From the NCBI GenBank assembly GCA_964445195.1, contig CAYUKA010000030.1:1-24564 (forward strand): 24,564 nt of DNA. The letters are read 5' to 3'. Position 1 is the stretch's first letter, and the number at the start of each line of letters is the position of its first letter. A program made the translations under genes and the position numbers. Shown here piece after piece: positions 22,511-24,564 of this stretch. This DNA comes from UM-FILTER-47-13 sp964445195 (GTDB lineage Bacteria; Pseudomonadota; Alphaproteobacteria; Micavibrionales; Micavibrionaceae). Below the pieces are notes generated by a model. That model saw nothing but the letters and a program-made list of their open reading frames with translations. It had not been told where the DNA came from and ran no database searches.

Positions 22511-23842
22511 TTACGCGGCTTTGCTTTTGCGTTTCGGTGCCGGCTGTGGTTCGTGGATATAGACTTCACGGTGCGGGTAGGGGATCTGGATATTATTCTC
22601 CTTGAACGTATCCCACAGCGCCATCATCACCATGCCGCGGATATTGGTGACGCCTTTCTCAGCGTCCCGGATCCAGAAGCGCAGCTTGAAATTCAGGGAG
22701 CTGTCGCCAAACTCGGCCAGCCAGCACACCGGCGCCGGGTCGTCAACGACGCGCTCCGGCGTTTTGGCGGCTTCCATCGCGAGGTCGCGCACCTTGTGCG
22801 GGTCGCTGTCGTAATGGACGCCGAACTTGACCTCGAGCCGGATCAGCGTGCTGCCGTGCGACCAGTTGACGACCTGCTGGGTGATGAAATCCTCGTTCGG
22901 GATCAGGAAGGATTTGTTATCGCGGGTGACGATCTCTGTATAACGCGCCCCCATATGCTCGACCCAGCCGAATGTGCCCTGCCCGCCCAGACCCGGCAGT
23001 TCAATGACATCACCGGGCTTGATCGATTTATCCATTAACAGCAGCATGCCGGAAAACAGGTTGGAGATGCCTTTTTGCAGGCCGAAACCGACACCAAGGC
23101 CGAGCGCGCCGGAGAAGACCGCAAACAATGACAGGTCGATCCCGGCCGAGGTGACGCCGATAATCAACGCCACGCCGATCAGCGTCACCCTTATCACTTT
23201 GCTGATCAGCACCCGCGAGGATACGGTAAGGCTCTGGGCGCTCTGTACCTTGCGCTCAAGAAAACCGGAAAGGAACAGGGCCGAGTAGAGCAGGATAAAG
23301 AGCGCGATCAGCCCCTTGACGATCGTCAGGGCCGAGAGGCGGAATTCGCCCATATCCATACCAACGGCGTCAAGTGCTGCGGTGGTTTCATCAAGAATAC
23401 CGAGAATGCCCAGCGCGGCGATCGTCCAGACCGTGAAGGCGATCAGGTTGCGGACGATGCTGTTTTCAATGAACTGCAGCAGCAGGCGGATGACGACCCA
23501 GGCCGCCAGCAAGGCCATAACGGCCTCGGCCAGACCAATATCGAGATTGCCGGCAAAATCGGCCGCGGCGATTCGCGTGCCGATCAGGATCACGACGATC
23601 GCCACCAGCTGCAGGATCAGCCGCGTCAGATTATGCAGGACCGTCTTGGTGCGGTAAGGCAAGCCCAGATTGTCGATGACCGGTTGCAGCCGCGGCCGGA
23701 TGACGCGCCGCGCCAGCGCGCCGGCGACCAACGCCGTTAAGATCAGCGCGGCCTGGACCGCGAAGCCGGGGGTCAACAGGTAATCCTGTGCCCATGACAG
23801 GGCCTGATCCGGCAGGGATGACACATCAAATGATTCAAACAT
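22511..23842 (-). CDS. MscS-family mechanosensitive ion channel
   Basis: A 443-residue channel of the small-conductance mechanosensitive family, larger than E. coli MscS (286) because of extra N-terminal helices. About five or six hydrophobic helices precede the pore helix ALGLGVGFGLQKGISNLFSGMLLLMDKSIKPGDVIEL, the family signature joining TM3 to the beta domain. The beta domain continues with the IPNEDFITQQVVNWSHG motif. The C-terminal alpha/beta part ends in a Lys-rich tail (PAPKRKSKAA). It is expected in the inner membrane as a release valve for osmotic shock. The start at 23842 is the only ATG giving the full N-terminus. The stop lies 12 bp from the 8-bp repeat array. Confidence 0.93.
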   Translation of the reverse strand: MFESFDVSSLPDQALSWAQDYLLTPGFAVQAALILTALVAGALARRVIRPRLQPVIDNLGLPYRTKTVLHNLTRLILQLVAIVVILIGTRIAAADFAGNLDIGLAEAVMALLAAWVVIRLLLQFIENSIVRNLIAFTVWTIAALGILGILDETTAALDAVGMDMGEFRLSALTIVKGLIALFILLYSALFLSGFLERKVQSAQSLTVSSRVLISKVIRVTLIGVALIIGVTSAGIDLSLFAVFSGALGLGVGFGLQKGISNLFSGMLLLMDKSIKPGDVIELPGLGGQGTFGWVEHMGARYTEIVTRDNKSFLIPNEDFITQQVVNWSHGSTLIRLEVKFGVHYDSDPHKVRDLAMEAAKTPERVVDDPAPVCWLAEFGDSSLNFKLRFWIRDAEKGVTNIRGMVMMALWDTFKENNIQIPYPHREVYIHEPQPAPKRKSKAA

Positions 23843-23976
23843 AGCCGATAGAGTAAGCCATTTGCGACGCTCTGAAAATCATTGTCCGGTGAAAATATAC
23901 GGTGATGTGGATTGATTTTTGCGGCCGGTTTGTTATCTCTGTGCCGGGACACACGGCTAAAAAAAAGGTGATGAAA

Positions 23977-24423
23977 ATGAGCATGGAATATCTGCATACA
24001 ATGGTCCGGATCAGCGATATCGATCAGTCCCTGGATTTTTATTGCGGCAAGCTTGGCATGGTCGAGGTCAGCCGCAAGGAGAGTGAAAAAGGGCGCTTTA
24101 CCCTGATTTTCCTTGCTGCGCCGGGTGATGAAGGCACGGCACGGGAGCGTAAGGCGCCGCTGCTGGAACTCACCTACAACTGGGACACGGAAGAATACCA
24201 GGGCGGCCGCAATTTCGGCCATCTCGCCTTTCGGGTCGATAATATTTACGATACGTGCCGGAAGCTGATGGATGCCGGTGTGACCATTAACCGGCCGCCG
24301 CGCGACGGGCACATGGCGTTCATCAAATCGCCGGACGGGATTTCGATTGAACTGCTTCAGCGCGGCGACAGGCTGGAGCCACAGGAACCCTGGGCCGCCA
24401 TGGAGAATACCGGGACGTGGTAA
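23977..24423 (+). CDS. gloA: Lactoylglutathione lyase (glyoxalase I)
   Basis: A 148-residue VOC-fold enzyme that turns the glutathione hemithioacetal of methylglyoxal into S-lactoylglutathione. The metal ligands expected for GloA are all in place: His7 in LHTM, Glu64 in LLELTYNW, His82 in FGHLAF and Glu125 in GISIELLQ. The YNW segment and the short length are typical of the bacterial, Ni/Co-dependent type. I chose ATG 23977, with AGGTGA 4 nt ahead; ATG 23971 and 23983 are also in frame, and the frame is open to 23902. The gene is divergent from mscS-like, and a MITE-like element begins 8 bp after its stop. Confidence 0.95.
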   Translation: MSMEYLHTMVRISDIDQSLDFYCGKLGMVEVSRKESEKGRFTLIFLAAPGDEGTARERKAPLLELTYNWDTEEYQGGRNFGHLAFRVDNIYDTCRKLMDAGVTINRPPRDGHMAFIKSPDGISIELLQRGDRLEPQEPWAAMENTGTW

Positions 24424-24431
24424 AGCCTTTA

Positions 24432-24564
24432 AGAGTCTGTTTCAAAACTCTCTCTTATTGCTTTCCCCGTGAAAACGGAGACCTTTACAGCGTTGATGGT
24501 AAAAGATTCCCGCTTACGCGGGAAACGCAGTGTTGGTTATTTCCAGAGTTTTGAAACAGACTCT
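24432..24564. mobile_element. MITE-like element with perfect 20-bp terminal inverted repeats
   Basis: The left end AGAGTCTGTTTCAAAACTCT (24432-24451) and the right end AGAGTTTTGAAACAGACTCT (24545-24564) are perfect inverted 20-mers. The 93-bp interior holds a hairpin (TTCCCGC-TTAC-GCGGGAA) and no ORF. Size, ends and lack of coding suggest a non-autonomous element mobilised by a transposase elsewhere. The window ends exactly at the right terminus, so the target duplication cannot be read. It could instead be a bidirectional terminator-like repeat. Confidence 0.75.

Noticed and set aside
21985..22569. Minus-strand ORF of about 194 residues running through the tandem array
   Set aside because: It is mainly a product of the 8-bp repeat (an octapeptide repeat) and of the N block, and it overlaps the supported gene at 21957-22274 and the end of the mscS-like gene.

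Overview
The window reads as ordinary chromosomal DNA of a moderately GC-rich Gram-negative bacterium, most likely an alphaproteobacterium. This rests on the style of the proteins (MnmC, TrhO, OxyR with AhpC/AhpD, an Flp-type pilin, a lipoprotein with an AMIN-like domain) and is an inference, not a proof. Genes are tightly packed in short operons on both strands, often overlapping by 4-11 bp. There are no rRNA or tRNA genes, CRISPR arrays or transposase genes that I can see. A run of 100 N at 22336-22435, inside a short tandem repeat, shows that this is a scaffolded draft assembly.

Layout, left to right. 1-1153: end of a nucleotide-sugar cluster (GDP-L-fucose synthase C-terminus, then a short mannose-1-phosphate guanylyltransferase). 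1195-2151: a CtlX-like amidino hydrolase, followed by two look-alike hairpins. 2321-5613 (minus): an operon of a secreted protein, an M3 peptidyl-dipeptidase and a small unknown protein, divergent from mnmC (5651-7447). 7444-7905: a small membrane-anchored unknown. 8141-8323: a lone Flp-type pilin with its own promoter and terminator. 8443-10714: a WecA-like glycan initiating transferase overlapping a family-4 glycosyltransferase, a polysaccharide pair that may use the nucleotide sugars made at the left end. 10709-11293 (minus): a polytopic membrane protein.

11294-11626 is the longest gene-free stretch. It has an AT-rich block beside three similarly oriented DnaA-box-like 9-mers, one a perfect consensus, followed by a promoter-like sequence and two GANTC sites. 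It could be a replication origin or a DnaA-responsive promoter for the lipoprotein gene that follows (11627-12796). Next come a glutamate/aspartate symporter (minus) and a four-gene plus-strand cluster: EF-hand protein, Arg/Glu-rich secreted protein, ECF sigma factor, and membrane protein that is probably its anti-sigma factor. This looks like a self-contained envelope-stress or metal-sensing system and is the best candidate here for an undescribed system.

16592-21364 is rich in redox functions: a glutathione S-transferase, an unknown, TrhO with acylphosphatase, then oxyR divergent from ahpC-ahpD. The ahpC-ahpD pair is of the mycobacterial type, and a nested palindromic element sits between the two genes. 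21365-22510 is more AT-rich, with two unknown small ORFs, two strong inverted repeats and the 8-bp tandem array. The window closes with an MscS-family channel (minus), a glyoxalase I gene, and a 133-bp MITE-like element with perfect 20-bp inverted ends that reaches exactly to the last base.
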